Source of the DNA: Arenibacter arenosicollis
GTDB taxonomy: Bacteria; Bacteroidota; Bacteroidia; Flavobacteriales; Flavobacteriaceae
NCBI RefSeq assembly: GCF_014397245.1
Contig: NZ_JACLHY010000006.1
Span: forward strand, 158,383-222,382
DNA: 64,000 bases
Direction of reading: 5' to 3'
In this document: piece by piece, positions 16,898 through 26,056 of the stretch
How the letters are laid out: every line of letters begins with the position of its first letter
Position numbering within the stretch: position 1 is the stretch's first letter
Made by a program: the position numbers and the translations under genes
The notes under the pieces: model-generated
The model's database searches: none
The model's input: the letters and a program-made list of their open reading frames with translations, nothing else
What the model was told of the DNA's origin: nothing

Positions 16898-17701
16898 CTA
16901 TTCTTGTACTTTTCCTTCAACAAAAATTCCGTTTTCAGGCTTCGCAAAAAAGCTTTCCGGTTTGTCCTGCCCACTAAACTCGATCGCTTCATATACAACC
17001 GGTTTTCTAGGCTCTTTGATTGTGCGCCCCTCGGAACTGTACCAAGTTAATTCCTTTGGAACCTTTAGTCCATTTACTTCTGTCCAATCGTGATAACCTA
17101 TCCAACTTACATTATCGGAACGCTCTCCACTTCTGTAACTAACTGTATATCCTAGCCAAGCCATTTTAAAGGTCTGGGGGTCATAATGGAGGAAATACTC
17201 ATCCTTATAAGAGGTGCCTATTCCCGAATTGAAGCGTACAGCAATACCGGGATAATTAATCCCCTCATATACCAAATCTTCGGTTTCATCATAAACAATA
17301 CCTTTATCCCCCAAAACAAAAGGCATATTAAAAAAATAAGACCTAAGGTTGTGATAAAACACTGGATCACCCTTAAACGCATTTTCTTCGTTCTGCAGCC
17401 AAACCTTTTCCCCATCAAATCCAAGGGCGTAGCCTGGACCGTCTATCCTATCCTTTCTAGACTGTAGATCGATCGTATGTAGCTCCTCCCCCAATTTAAA
17501 AACCAAACTCTTTTTGTTTTTCCAATTCGAAATTCCCCCATGGGCTTCAAAAACCTTTAACAATGGTTCTGGATATCGCTCCAAGTTTATACTTGATTCC
17601 GCTTTAGGTTTGGCCAATTCCATATCAACTTCCTTTGCTTTGTTTTCCATCTTACAGGATAACACGCTAGCCAAAATCAACACTACAATCATATATTTCA
17701 T
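16898..17701 (-). CDS. Lipoprotein of unknown function (DUF6503-like)
   Basis: 267 residues from the ATG at 17701, giving a compact lipoprotein signal MKYMIVVLILASVLSC. The frame also allows ATG at 17725 and GTG at 17734; those would put 8-11 extra residues before the signal. The mature part contains FEAHGGISNWKNKKSLVFKL near residue 55, then repeated beta-strand blocks (GFDGEKVWLQN, YFLHYDPQTFKMAWLGYTV, WTEVNGLKVPKELTWY). This layout resembles outer-membrane lipoprotein-sorting-like folds and Bacteroidota DUF6503. No catalytic motif is evident. Anchored in an envelope membrane by inference. Confidence 0.75.
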   Translation of the reverse strand: MKYMIVVLILASVLSCKMENKAKEVDMELAKPKAESSINLERYPEPLLKVFEAHGGISNWKNKKSLVFKLGEELHTIDLQSRKDRIDGPGYALGFDGEKVWLQNEENAFKGDPVFYHNLRSYFFNMPFVLGDKGIVYDETEDLVYEGINYPGIAVRFNSGIGTSYKDEYFLHYDPQTFKMAWLGYTVSYRSGERSDNVSWIGYHDWTEVNGLKVPKELTWYSSEGRTIKEPRKPVVYEAIEFSGQDKPESFFAKPENGIFVEGKVQE

Positions 17702-17762
17702 CGTACTTATCTTTAGTTGCTCCATTCGTCGCACAACTTTAATTAAGTTAACAATAATATAT

Positions 17763-17770
17763 TATTTTTG
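17763..17770 (+). promoter_or_regulatory. Promoter -7 element directly before the TrmH-type gene
   Basis: TATTTTTG followed by 5 nt (ctgcg) and the ATG at 17776; again a leaderless arrangement. Confidence 0.65.
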
Positions 17771-17775
17771 CTGCG

Positions 17776-18585
17776 ATGAACCACCTTAAAGAAATCACCA
17801 GTACTCAAAACCCTCTAGTAAAGAGCATCTTATCATTAAAAGAAAAATCCCGTGAGCGAAAAAAAAATGGGCTTTTTGTTATAGAGGGGGTCAAGGAACT
17901 TCAGCTAGCCATTAAAGGCGAATATAATCTTAGGACCATTCTTTTTTACCCTGAGTTAATTACCCATGAAACTATTTTGGGTTTAACACAAAGCCTTTCA
18001 CCTAAGCCAGAAATTATAGCCATTTCAAGAGATATTTTTCAGAAATTGGCCTATAGGGATACCACGGAGGGCATTTTGGCAGTCGCAGTAACCAAGGAAC
18101 ATTCCCTGGAATCATTGAATTTCAGAAACGACCACCCTTTAATTCTGGTAGCAGAAGCACCAGAAAAACCTGGCAATATCGGAGCCCTTCTTCGTACTGC
18201 GGATGCCGCCGATCTGGATGCCGTAATTATTGCGAATCCAAAAAGCGACCTGTACAATCCCAATATAATTCGGTCCAGTGTTGGTTGTGTCTTTACAACC
18301 AATTTGGCCCAAGGTTCCACGCAGGAGATCATTCAGTATTTAATAAATCGCAACATAGCCATCAATTGTGCAGCCTTAAGTGCTTCCAAACCATACACAA
18401 AAGTGGATTTCACCCAACCAACGGCCATTGTCGTGGGCACAGAGGCTACCGGTTTATCCGAGGAATGGCTGAACAAATCCTCGCAAAATATTATTATTCC
18501 AATGCACGGAGAAATAGACTCCATGAATGTTTCCGTATCCGCTGCAATACTTATCTTTGAAGCAAGGAGACAAAGGGGGTTCTAG
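17776..18585 (+). CDS. TrmH/SpoU-family RNA 2'-O-methyltransferase
   Basis: 269 residues. The N-terminal substrate-binding domain (about 1-100; NPLVKSILSLKEKSRERKKN, GLFVIEGVKEL) precedes a SPOUT domain with all three motifs: PGNIGALLRTADAADLDAVI (motif 1), IVVGTEATGLSEEW (motif 2) and IPMHGEIDSMNVSVSAAI (motif 3), which form the trefoil-knot SAM site. It methylates ribose in rRNA or tRNA; the exact target cannot be told from sequence, though the layout is closest to the 23S rRNA members. It is monocistronic or read through to the M48 gene 63 nt downstream. Confidence 0.9.
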   Translation: MNHLKEITSTQNPLVKSILSLKEKSRERKKNGLFVIEGVKELQLAIKGEYNLRTILFYPELITHETILGLTQSLSPKPEIIAISRDIFQKLAYRDTTEGILAVAVTKEHSLESLNFRNDHPLILVAEAPEKPGNIGALLRTADAADLDAVIIANPKSDLYNPNIIRSSVGCVFTTNLAQGSTQEIIQYLINRNIAINCAALSASKPYTKVDFTQPTAIVVGTEATGLSEEWLNKSSQNIIIPMHGEIDSMNVSVSAAILIFEARRQRGF

Positions 18586-18648
18586 AAATAGAATCAGCAT
18601 AAAATAAGCTACCCCTTATATTAATATTCAAATCCACTATTTTTTTAA

Positions 18649-19881
18649 ATGAACAGTAGCATCCTTTTTTATATCATAATAGCCATATTGGTAATACAAT
18701 TTTTCATTGAAACCGTGTTGGAGTACTTGAATGCCAAACGCTATTCCGATGTTGTACCAAACGAATTAAGCGATGTGTTTGACCAAGAAGAATATCGAAA
18801 ATCCCAGGAGTACAAAAAAATCAACTATCGTTTTGGACTTGTCAGCTCTATCTTCTCAATAACGTTGACCTTGCTCTTCTTGATTTTTGGGGGATTTGAA
18901 TGGATAGATACGATGGCTAGGAGCCTTAGTGACAACCCGATTGTAATTGCACTGATATTTTTTGGAATAATCATGATTGGGAATGATATTGTAACCACCC
19001 CCTTTTCCTATTACCACACCTTTGTTATTGAGGAAAGATTTGGCTTCAATAAGAGTACTAAAAAGTTGTTCTGGACAGATAAAATTAAGGGATGGATCAT
19101 GATGATGATTTTAGGCGGAGGAATATTGGCATTGGTCATCTGGTTTTTTCAGTGGGCGGGAACCAACTTTTGGATCTATGCCTGGGCCCTCGTTGCCGTA
19201 TTTTCCCTTTTCATGAACCTGTTCTACAGTAAACTCATAGTTCCACTTTTTAACAAACAAACTCCCTTAGAGGAAGGTAGTTTAAAAAGTAAAATTGAAG
19301 CCTATGCCAAAAATGTGGGCTTTGAGCTCAAAAATATCTTTGTCATAGACGGATCAAAACGATCCACAAAAGCCAATGCCTATTTTTCGGGTTTCGGTAA
19401 AGAAAAGAGAATTACCCTATACGATACGCTGATCAACGATCTTGAAGAGGATGAAATTGTAGCTGTGCTGGCCCATGAAGTGGGACATTATAAAAAGAAG
19501 CATATCATCTTTAATTTGTCTGCCTCCATCTTACTTACTGGCCTTACCTTATTTATTTTGTCCATTTTCATAAATAATCCTCAGGTATCTTTGGCTATTG
19601 GTGTTTCACAACCTAGTTTTCATGCCGCGCTGATCGGTTTCGGAATATTATATAGCCCGATTTCTGAAATTACTGGATTGATCATGAACTTCATGTCCAG
19701 AAAATTTGAATATCAGGCAGATGATTATGCCAAAAACACTTTTGCCTCCAAACCCCTGATCACATCACTAAAAAAATTATCAAAAAATAGTCTAAGCAAT
19801 CTCACTCCACACCCAGCCTATGTTTTTATGCACTATTCCCACCCGACCCTAATGTCCAGAATTCAAAACTTAAAGGCATAA
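18649..19881 (+). CDS. M48-family membrane metallopeptidase (Ste24/CAAX protease type)
   Basis: 410 residues with about seven membrane segments. The zinc site is intact: LAHEVGHYKKKH near residue 280 (HExxH) and the third-ligand segment SRKFEYQADDYA near 355. The N-terminal CAAX-protease region contains TPFSYYHTFVIEERFGFNKS near residue 120, a typical block of Ste24 relatives. It cleaves peptides at the inner membrane, probably in protein quality control. A TATTTTTT sequence precedes the start by only 3 nt, one base from the promoter consensus. Confidence 0.9.
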   Translation: MNSSILFYIIIAILVIQFFIETVLEYLNAKRYSDVVPNELSDVFDQEEYRKSQEYKKINYRFGLVSSIFSITLTLLFLIFGGFEWIDTMARSLSDNPIVIALIFFGIIMIGNDIVTTPFSYYHTFVIEERFGFNKSTKKLFWTDKIKGWIMMMILGGGILALVIWFFQWAGTNFWIYAWALVAVFSLFMNLFYSKLIVPLFNKQTPLEEGSLKSKIEAYAKNVGFELKNIFVIDGSKRSTKANAYFSGFGKEKRITLYDTLINDLEEDEIVAVLAHEVGHYKKKHIIFNLSASILLTGLTLFILSIFINNPQVSLAIGVSQPSFHAALIGFGILYSPISEITGLIMNFMSRKFEYQADDYAKNTFASKPLITSLKKLSKNSLSNLTPHPAYVFMHYSHPTLMSRIQNLKA

Positions 19882-19887
19882 TTTTTG

Positions 19888-19918
19888 TTGTCTACTATCT
19901 TAGTTTGTGCTATTTTTA
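19888..19918 (+). promoter_or_regulatory. Promoter of the relA/spoT gene
   Basis: TTG (19888-19890), a 20-nt spacer and TATTTTTA (19911-19918) immediately before the ATG at 19923. The spacing is right for a Bacteroidota promoter; the last base of the -7 element differs from consensus. Confidence 0.5.
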
Positions 19919-19922
19919 ATTT

Positions 19923-22130
19923 ATGATGACCGAAGCTGCAATAGAAAAAGAAAATAAGGAGATTGCCAAGCAATACAAGGAATTGCTCCGCATAAGCTAT
20001 CAAAATCTTAACGATGAGGATAAGAAATTGATACGCTCCGCCTTTGATATTGCTGTGGATGCACATAAAAATCAAAGAAGAAAATCTGGCGAAGCTTATA
20101 TTTTTCACCCTATAGCAGTTGCCAAAATAGTAGCCTCCGAGATAGGTTTGGATGCCGTTTCCATTGCCTCGGCACTATTGCACGATGTTGTTGAGGATAC
20201 GGAGTATTCTCTCGCAGATATAGAGCGTATGTTCGGGGAAACCGTAGCACGGATTGTGGACGGACTAACTAAAATTGCCCACCTAAAAAAGGATATGAAC
20301 ATATCCCAACAGGCTGAGAATTTTAGAAAAATGCTTTTAACGCTAAATGATGATGTACGGGTCATTATTATAAAAATAGCGGACAGGTATCACAATATGC
20401 TCACTATGGATTCCATGCCTGAGCATAAACAAGTAAAGATAGCCTCCGAAACCCTTTACATATATGCACCTTTAGCTCACAGAATAGGTCTGTACAATAT
20501 TAAGACCGAATTGGAAGACCTCAGCCTTAAATACACGGAACCAGATGTTTACGACGATATTTTAGGTAAAATTGAAGAATCCAAAGAAGAACAGCAGGCA
20601 TATATTGATGCTTTTTCCGGTGTAATTAGCGACTCTTTGGACAAAGAGCAGTTAAATTACCATATAAAGGGGAGGATGAAATCCATATTTTCAATACGCC
20701 GAAAAATGAAGGTTCAGAATGTTTCCTTCGATGAGATTTATGACAAATTTGCTATCCGAATAATTTACAAATCGGACCGTCCCAACGAAAAGTTTTTAGC
20801 CTGGAAAATTTATTCCATTGTCACCGATCACTTTACTCCTAACCCTGTTCGTTTGCGCGATTGGATTTCCTCCCCAAAATCTACGGGATACGAAGCCCTG
20901 CATATTACCGTAATGGGCCCAAAGGGCAAATGGGTGGAAGTTCAGATTAGAAGTGAAAGAATGCACGAGATTGCAGAAAAAGGTTATGCGGCCCATTTTA
21001 AATACAAGCATGGCAATCAGAAAGAACAGGGTATTGAAGAATGGCTGAACAAATTGCAGGAAGCCTTGGAAAATGCAAATACCAATGCAGTTGATTTTGT
21101 AGAAGAATTTAAACTTAACCTCTATTCCAAAGAGATATTTGTATTTACACCCAAAGGAGAATTAAAATCCCTTCCCAAAGGGGCCACCCCCTTGGATTTT
21201 GCCTTTAACATCCATACGGAAGTAGGCATGCACACTAGAGGAGCCAAGGTGAATGGAAAACTGGTGCCCTTGAACACCACTTTGAATAGTGGCGACCAAG
21301 TGGATATATTAACCTCCGATACTGCCAAGCCAAGCCAAAGCTGGTTGGACTATGCCACCACAGCTAGGGCCAGGGCTAAGATAAAATCTTCTTTAAGGGA
21401 AGAAAAAAAGTCCACTGCACAGGATGGCAAGGAAATACTTAGGCGTAAGTTAAAATCCCAAAAAATCACCCTTAATGAGGATACTATAAATAAATTGGTC
21501 ATCTATTTTAAATTAAAGACCAGTTTAGATCTTTTTTACAGGGTTGCTATCGGGGCCATTGACAATCAAATGTTGAAGGATTTTGCCGCCTCCTATAGCA
21601 ATGCCTTTATAAGCTTCTTCAAAAATAAGATGAGGAAGCACCCTGTTCCAGAGGACATCCATAAAGATGAAATAACTTCCAAATTCGATACTCTTGTTTT
21701 TGGAAAGGAAGAAGACAAACTGGAATACAAATTATCCCAATGCTGTAATCCCATTCCGGGAGACGAAGTATTTGGGTTCGTAAGCGTAAATGATGGCATT
21801 AAGGTGCACAAGAAAAACTGTCCTAACGCCATTTCGTTACAGTCCAACTACGCCTATAGAATCATTTCCGCCAAATGGATCGATTCGTCTCAGGAAGAAT
21901 TTACGGTAGAAATAAAGCTGACAGGTATAGACAACTTGGGATTAATAAGTGAAATTACGGAGGTAATTTCTGGCAATTTACATGTTAATATGAGAAATAT
22001 TAATTTCAGTACGGACGGAGGCACCTTTTCGGGGAGAATTACACTTGTTGTAAAAAACAATGCTATCCTTAAAAAAGTTATAGATAAACTAAAGCAGATC
22101 AACGGCATCGATAAAGTATCCAGAATTTAA
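19923..22130 (+). CDS. spoT: Bifunctional (p)ppGpp synthetase/hydrolase (Rel/SpoT)
   Basis: 735 residues, the normal length for a long RSH enzyme. Domain order: HD hydrolase at about 50-200 (FHPIAVAKIVASE, ALLHDVVEDTEYS, complete metal motif), synthetase at about 235-350 (GRMKSIFSIRRKM, FAIRIIYKSD, STGYEALHI), TGS at about 400-460 (IFVFTPKGELKSLPKGATPL), a helical/zinc-finger-like region (LSQCCNPIPGDEVFGFV) and a C-terminal ACT domain (FTVEIKLTGIDNLGLISEIT). Both activities look intact, so it makes and degrades the stringent alarmone. It heads a block with fur and purA. Confidence 0.95.
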   Translation: MMTEAAIEKENKEIAKQYKELLRISYQNLNDEDKKLIRSAFDIAVDAHKNQRRKSGEAYIFHPIAVAKIVASEIGLDAVSIASALLHDVVEDTEYSLADIERMFGETVARIVDGLTKIAHLKKDMNISQQAENFRKMLLTLNDDVRVIIIKIADRYHNMLTMDSMPEHKQVKIASETLYIYAPLAHRIGLYNIKTELEDLSLKYTEPDVYDDILGKIEESKEEQQAYIDAFSGVISDSLDKEQLNYHIKGRMKSIFSIRRKMKVQNVSFDEIYDKFAIRIIYKSDRPNEKFLAWKIYSIVTDHFTPNPVRLRDWISSPKSTGYEALHITVMGPKGKWVEVQIRSERMHEIAEKGYAAHFKYKHGNQKEQGIEEWLNKLQEALENANTNAVDFVEEFKLNLYSKEIFVFTPKGELKSLPKGATPLDFAFNIHTEVGMHTRGAKVNGKLVPLNTTLNSGDQVDILTSDTAKPSQSWLDYATTARARAKIKSSLREEKKSTAQDGKEILRRKLKSQKITLNEDTINKLVIYFKLKTSLDLFYRVAIGAIDNQMLKDFAASYSNAFISFFKNKMRKHPVPEDIHKDEITSKFDTLVFGKEEDKLEYKLSQCCNPIPGDEVFGFVSVNDGIKVHKKNCPNAISLQSNYAYRIISAKWIDSSQEEFTVEIKLTGIDNLGLISEITEVISGNLHVNMRNINFSTDGGTFSGRITLVVKNNAILKKVIDKLKQINGIDKVSRI

Positions 22131-22140
22131 ATTTTAACTG

Positions 22141-22148
22141 TACATTTG
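22141..22148 (+). promoter_or_regulatory. Promoter -7 element before the Fur-family gene
   Basis: TACATTTG matches TAnnTTTG, just after the relA/spoT stop and 23 nt before the fur ATG, so fur-purA can be transcribed apart from relA/spoT. Confidence 0.5.
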
Positions 22149-22171
22149 TACCCTAACGCTGGGTAAATGCT

Positions 22172-22627
22172 ATGGGCGAAAATAAGAATCAAGAAATAGT
22201 TAAAAATGTCTTCACCACTTTTCTAGAGGGAAATGGTCACAGAAAAACACCTGAGCGCTACGCAATTTTACAGGAAATCTACAATAGCGAAGAGCACTTT
22301 GATATAGAATCTCTTTATATCACCATGAAAAACAAAAATTATCGCGTAAGTAGGGCTACACTGTACAATACTATTGAACTTTTATTGGAATGCAAGTTGG
22401 TAAGGAAACACCAATTTGGAAAAAATCAGGCCCAATACGAAAAATCATATTTTGACAGACAGCACGATCATGTTATCCTTACTGATACTGGTGAAGTAAT
22501 GGAATTTTGCGATCCCCGCATTCAAAGTATAAAAAAGACCATTGAGGAGGTTTTCAAAATAAAGATCAATACGCACTCACTCTATTTTTACGGGACAAGA
22601 ATCAAAGAAGAGAACACGAATAATTAA
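22172..22627 (+). CDS. Fur-family metal-responsive repressor without CxxC motifs
   Basis: 151 residues. The winged helix ([39 protein letters not shown]) and dimerisation domain are complete. Regulatory-metal residues are present: His in EEHF, the HDH of DRQHDHVIL, Glu in EVMEF and His in INTHSLYF. The CxxC pairs that hold structural zinc in Fur and PerR are absent: the first is TDTG instead of CxxC, and there is no pair near the C-terminus. It may be Fur or another paralogue; the sequence cannot say which metal it senses. purA starts 16 nt after its stop. Confidence 0.88.
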   Translation: MGENKNQEIVKNVFTTFLEGNGHRKTPERYAILQEIYNSEEHFDIESLYITMKNKNYRVSRATLYNTIELLLECKLVRKHQFGKNQAQYEKSYFDRQHDHVILTDTGEVMEFCDPRIQSIKKTIEEVFKIKINTHSLYFYGTRIKEENTNN

Positions 22628-22643
22628 TCCAATTACATAAAGA

Positions 22644-23915
22644 ATGGCAGTAGATTTACTACTAGGACTCCAATGGGGAGATGAAGGAAAAGGGAAAATA
22701 GTTGATGTTTTAACCAAAAACTATGACATTATTGCACGTTTCCAAGGCGGCCCCAATGCTGGCCACACATTAGAATTTGATGGTATAAAACACGTTTTGC
22801 ACACCATTCCTTCCGGAATTTTTCACAAAACGGCTATTAACATTGTCGGTAACGGTGTGGTAATAGACCCGGTTATCTTTAAAAAAGAGCTCGATAATCT
22901 TAAGAAATTCAATCTAGATATTAAGTCGAAATTATTTATCTCTAGAAAAGCACACTTAATTTTGCCTACCCATCGCTTACTGGATGCCGCTTCCGAAACG
23001 GCCAAAGGCAAGGCCAAAATCGGATCTACCCTTAAGGGCATTGGCCCAACCTATATGGACAAAACGGGAAGAAACGGAATGAGGGTAGGTGATCTGGAAT
23101 TTTCCGATTGGAAAGAAAAATACCGGTCATTGGCCAACAAACACGAGGCTATGATCAGCTTCTACAATGTAGAGATCCAATATGACCTAAAGGAATTGGA
23201 GGCCGACTTTTTTATGGCTGTTGAAGAACTAAAAAAATTAACCTTCATAGATAGTGAGGAGTATATTTTTAATGCCCAGCGGGAAGGCAAAAAAATATTG
23301 GCGGAAGGTGCACAAGGGTCTTTATTGGACATCGATTTTGGAACCTATCCATTTGTAACCTCATCCAACACCACAGCGGCGGGAGCCTGTACTGGTCTGG
23401 GTGTAGCACCAAATAAAATTGGCAGTGTTTTGGGTATTTTCAAGGCTTATACCACACGGGTAGGTAGTGGTCCGTTCCCCACAGAACTTTTTGACGAGGA
23501 CGGTGAAACCATGGGAAGGGTCGGAAACGAATTTGGCGCAACCACAGGGAGACCAAGACGTTGCGGATGGTTAGACCTAGTAGCTCTTAAATACGCTGTT
23601 GAAATTAATGGGGTAACAGAATTGATGATGATGAAGGCGGATGTACTAAGTGGATTTAAAACACTAAAAGTGTGTACGGCCTACAACTATAAGGGAAATC
23701 AAATAAAACATTTGCCATATAGCATAGAACCGGAATATGTGACACCGGTTTATACGGAAATGAAAGGGTGGGCAAAAGACTTGACCAAAATGAGCAAGTC
23801 CGATGAACTTCCGGACACCTTAATGGATTACATAAAATTCTTGGAAAAAGAATTGGAAGTCCCCATCAAGATTGTTTCGGTAGGACCTGATAGGACTCAG
23901 ACCATATATCGATAA
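22644..23915 (+). CDS. purA: Adenylosuccinate synthetase
   Basis: 423 residues. It joins IMP and aspartate using GTP, the first committed step to AMP. Motifs are complete: LGLQWGDEGKGKIVD at the N-terminus, FQGGPNAGHT near residue 35, GSTLKGIGPTYMDKTGR near 130, EGAQGSLLDIDFGTYPFVTS near 220, TTGRPRRCGWLDL near 295 and VGPDRTQTI at the end. It follows the Fur-family gene by 16 nt and ends at a strong hairpin. PurA is a known target of ppGpp inhibition, which makes the neighbouring relA/spoT gene of interest. Confidence 0.97.
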   Translation: MAVDLLLGLQWGDEGKGKIVDVLTKNYDIIARFQGGPNAGHTLEFDGIKHVLHTIPSGIFHKTAINIVGNGVVIDPVIFKKELDNLKKFNLDIKSKLFISRKAHLILPTHRLLDAASETAKGKAKIGSTLKGIGPTYMDKTGRNGMRVGDLEFSDWKEKYRSLANKHEAMISFYNVEIQYDLKELEADFFMAVEELKKLTFIDSEEYIFNAQREGKKILAEGAQGSLLDIDFGTYPFVTSSNTTAAGACTGLGVAPNKIGSVLGIFKAYTTRVGSGPFPTELFDEDGETMGRVGNEFGATTGRPRRCGWLDLVALKYAVEINGVTELMMMKADVLSGFKTLKVCTAYNYKGNQIKHLPYSIEPEYVTPVYTEMKGWAKDLTKMSKSDELPDTLMDYIKFLEKELEVPIKIVSVGPDRTQTIYR

Positions 23916-23917
23916 TC

Positions 23918-23947
23918 AAAAGCCATCTTTTAAGATGGCTTTTTTGT
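23918..23947 (+). terminator. Terminator of the fur-purA transcript
   Basis: AAAAGCCATCTT pairs perfectly with AAGATGGCTTTT around a 2-nt centre (a 4-nt loop in practice), followed by TT after the T-rich arm; it starts 3 nt after the purA stop. Confidence 0.9.
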
Positions 23948-24002
23948 TAAAGGCATTTTATTAAAACTATCCCAAACTATAACTTCCTCCCTCAAAATAT
24001 AC

Positions 24003-24010
24003 TATTTTTG
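24003..24010 (+). promoter_or_regulatory. Promoter -7 element before the OstA-like gene
   Basis: TATTTTTG, 17 nt before the TTG start at 24027. It limits how far upstream the coding region can begin. Confidence 0.55.
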
Positions 24011-24026
24011 ACCAAAATTTTAAACA

Positions 24027-26045
24027 TTGCTTAAGTCCATATTCTTTTTATTCACAGTATTCATTTGTTGGAATGGTTGGGCCCAGGAACCGAAGACTGA
24101 GGTTAAACAAATAAACATTGTTTATGGAGCCAATTTCACCAAAGATGAAAAACAATATCCCGGTGCGGCCATCTTTAGTAAAGATGATCGGCAAGTGCAA
24201 TTTGAGCATGAAGGAGCTGATTTATGGTGCGATATTGCAATCTATTACCAAAAAGAAAATAGGCTAAAGGCTATTGGGAACATTAAACTGCAGCAGGGAG
24301 ATTCCGTACAATTAACCAGTGGAAAAATAGATTACGATGGCAATTTAAATCTTGCCAAGGCCTGGGAAAATGTTGTGTTGAACCATACCAGCATGACCCT
24401 TACTACGGACACCTTACGATTTGACAGGGAAAAACAGGAGGCATATTATAAAGATTATGGAACTGTAGTAGATTCTTCCAATACCCTGACCAGTAGAATT
24501 GGACGCTACTTTACACAACTTAAGAAATCGCAATTTTTAGATAGCGTAAACCTGGTGAACCCAGAATTTAAATTGGTTTCCAAACAATTGGATTATTATA
24601 CGGTTTCCAAAAACGCTTATTTATACGGTCCCTCTACCATCACCGGTGAAACCTATAAAATGTACTGTGAACGCGGGTTTTATGACACCAAAATTGAAAA
24701 TGGTTACGGAATTAAAAATACCCGAATAGACTATAATAATCGAATAATAACGGGAGACAGTTTATATTTTGATAAGAAGACAGAATTTGCCTCGGCTACG
24801 AACAATATTATCATAAGGGATACCATAAACAATGGAATGATCCGGGCACACTATGCAGAAGTATACAAGGCCAAAGATTCTGTATTTGCCACCAAAAGAG
24901 CAGTTTCCATAAATTTGGTGGAGCAGGATTCCCTATATATGCACGGTGACACCCTAATGATCACTGGAAAGCCAGAACAGCGTATTCTTAGGGCTTTCAG
25001 GAATGCAAAATTCTATAAGACCGATTTAAGTGGCAAGTGCGATTCCATACATTTTAACCAAAAGACCGGTATCACCCAATTAATTACCAAACCTATTATT
25101 TGGAACGGCGAAAATCAAATGACCGGGGATAGTATTCATTTACTATCCAATTTGGAAACAGAAAAATTAGACTCCTTGAAGGTTATCAATAATGCCTTTG
25201 TAATTTCCATGGATACTGTCGGGAAAGTAGGGTACAATCAGGCCAAGGGCAAAGATCTTTTTGGAAAATTTATAGACAATAAATTAAGTCTTATTGATCT
25301 TGTAAAAAACACCGAGGTCATCTATTACATGTACAATGATGACCAGGAACTTATTGGCATCGACAAAACCATATGCAGTGCCATTAGAATGACCCTTGCC
25401 AACAATGAGATAGAGGATATTACTTTTATCACCAATCCCGATGGCGATATTTTCCCAGAAAAAGACATCCCTGAAAACAGTAGGCTACTAAAGGGGTTTA
25501 TTTGGCGGGGAGATGAGCGAATTCTGAAGAAGGAGGACATATTTGACGAGGACGACAACAATATTAAACTGGCTACCATCAAAGGGGTGGAAAACCCAAT
25601 AGATTTGGACGTAGATCCGTCTGAAGCTATAGAAGACCAAAGAATACGCGATTCCATAAATTCTTCAAAATCACTACCTCCCAATCCCTTGAAGAAAAAA
25701 TTGGAATCGAACAAAAAAGACCAACAGAAACAAGTGACAAAGACGGCACCTGCGGAAGCAAAAACGAAGGAACGTTATGAGGAGGGCAACAAGGAAGACG
25801 GATTGGATCCAGGCTACTATTTAATTGCCAATGTTTTTGAGAACAAGAAAAATTATGAAAAATTTTTAAAAAACCTTACAGATAAAGGCTTGGAACCTAA
25901 ATATTTCTTCCGAAATTTTAATAAATATCACTATGTGTATTTAGAACGATTTAATTCATGGCAGGAAGCACTGGATTCCCGTGAAAGTAATTTCGACGGC
26001 AAATATTTGGATGAAACCTGGATTTTTAGGGTTTTGGACCATTAG
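24027..26045 (+). CDS. OstA-like outer-membrane biogenesis protein with C-terminal SPOR-like domain
   Basis: 672 residues. The start is TTG: an in-frame stop lies two codons upstream, and the next residues KSIFFLFTVFICWNGWAQ are a good signal peptide. Residues about 25-480 are OstA/LptA-like beta-jellyroll repeats (GNIKLQQGDSVQLTSGKIDY, LTTDTLRFDREKQEAYYKD, ITGDSLYFDKKTEFASATNN), the fold that binds lipid A in LPS transport. A charged linker (KKKLESNKKDQQKQ) leads to about residues 590-672, which look like a SPOR peptidoglycan-binding domain (YYLIANVFENKKNYEKFLK, KYHYVYLERFNSWQEALDS). LPS transport is inferred. The aminotransferase gene follows 11 nt later. Confidence 0.8.
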   Translation: MLKSIFFLFTVFICWNGWAQEPKTEVKQINIVYGANFTKDEKQYPGAAIFSKDDRQVQFEHEGADLWCDIAIYYQKENRLKAIGNIKLQQGDSVQLTSGKIDYDGNLNLAKAWENVVLNHTSMTLTTDTLRFDREKQEAYYKDYGTVVDSSNTLTSRIGRYFTQLKKSQFLDSVNLVNPEFKLVSKQLDYYTVSKNAYLYGPSTITGETYKMYCERGFYDTKIENGYGIKNTRIDYNNRIITGDSLYFDKKTEFASATNNIIIRDTINNGMIRAHYAEVYKAKDSVFATKRAVSINLVEQDSLYMHGDTLMITGKPEQRILRAFRNAKFYKTDLSGKCDSIHFNQKTGITQLITKPIIWNGENQMTGDSIHLLSNLETEKLDSLKVINNAFVISMDTVGKVGYNQAKGKDLFGKFIDNKLSLIDLVKNTEVIYYMYNDDQELIGIDKTICSAIRMTLANNEIEDITFITNPDGDIFPEKDIPENSRLLKGFIWRGDERILKKEDIFDEDDNNIKLATIKGVENPIDLDVDPSEAIEDQRIRDSINSSKSLPPNPLKKKLESNKKDQQKQVTKTAPAEAKTKERYEEGNKEDGLDPGYYLIANVFENKKNYEKFLKNLTDKGLEPKYFFRNFNKYHYVYLERFNSWQEALDSRESNFDGKYLDETWIFRVLDH

Positions 26046-26056
26046 AGCGATGATAA

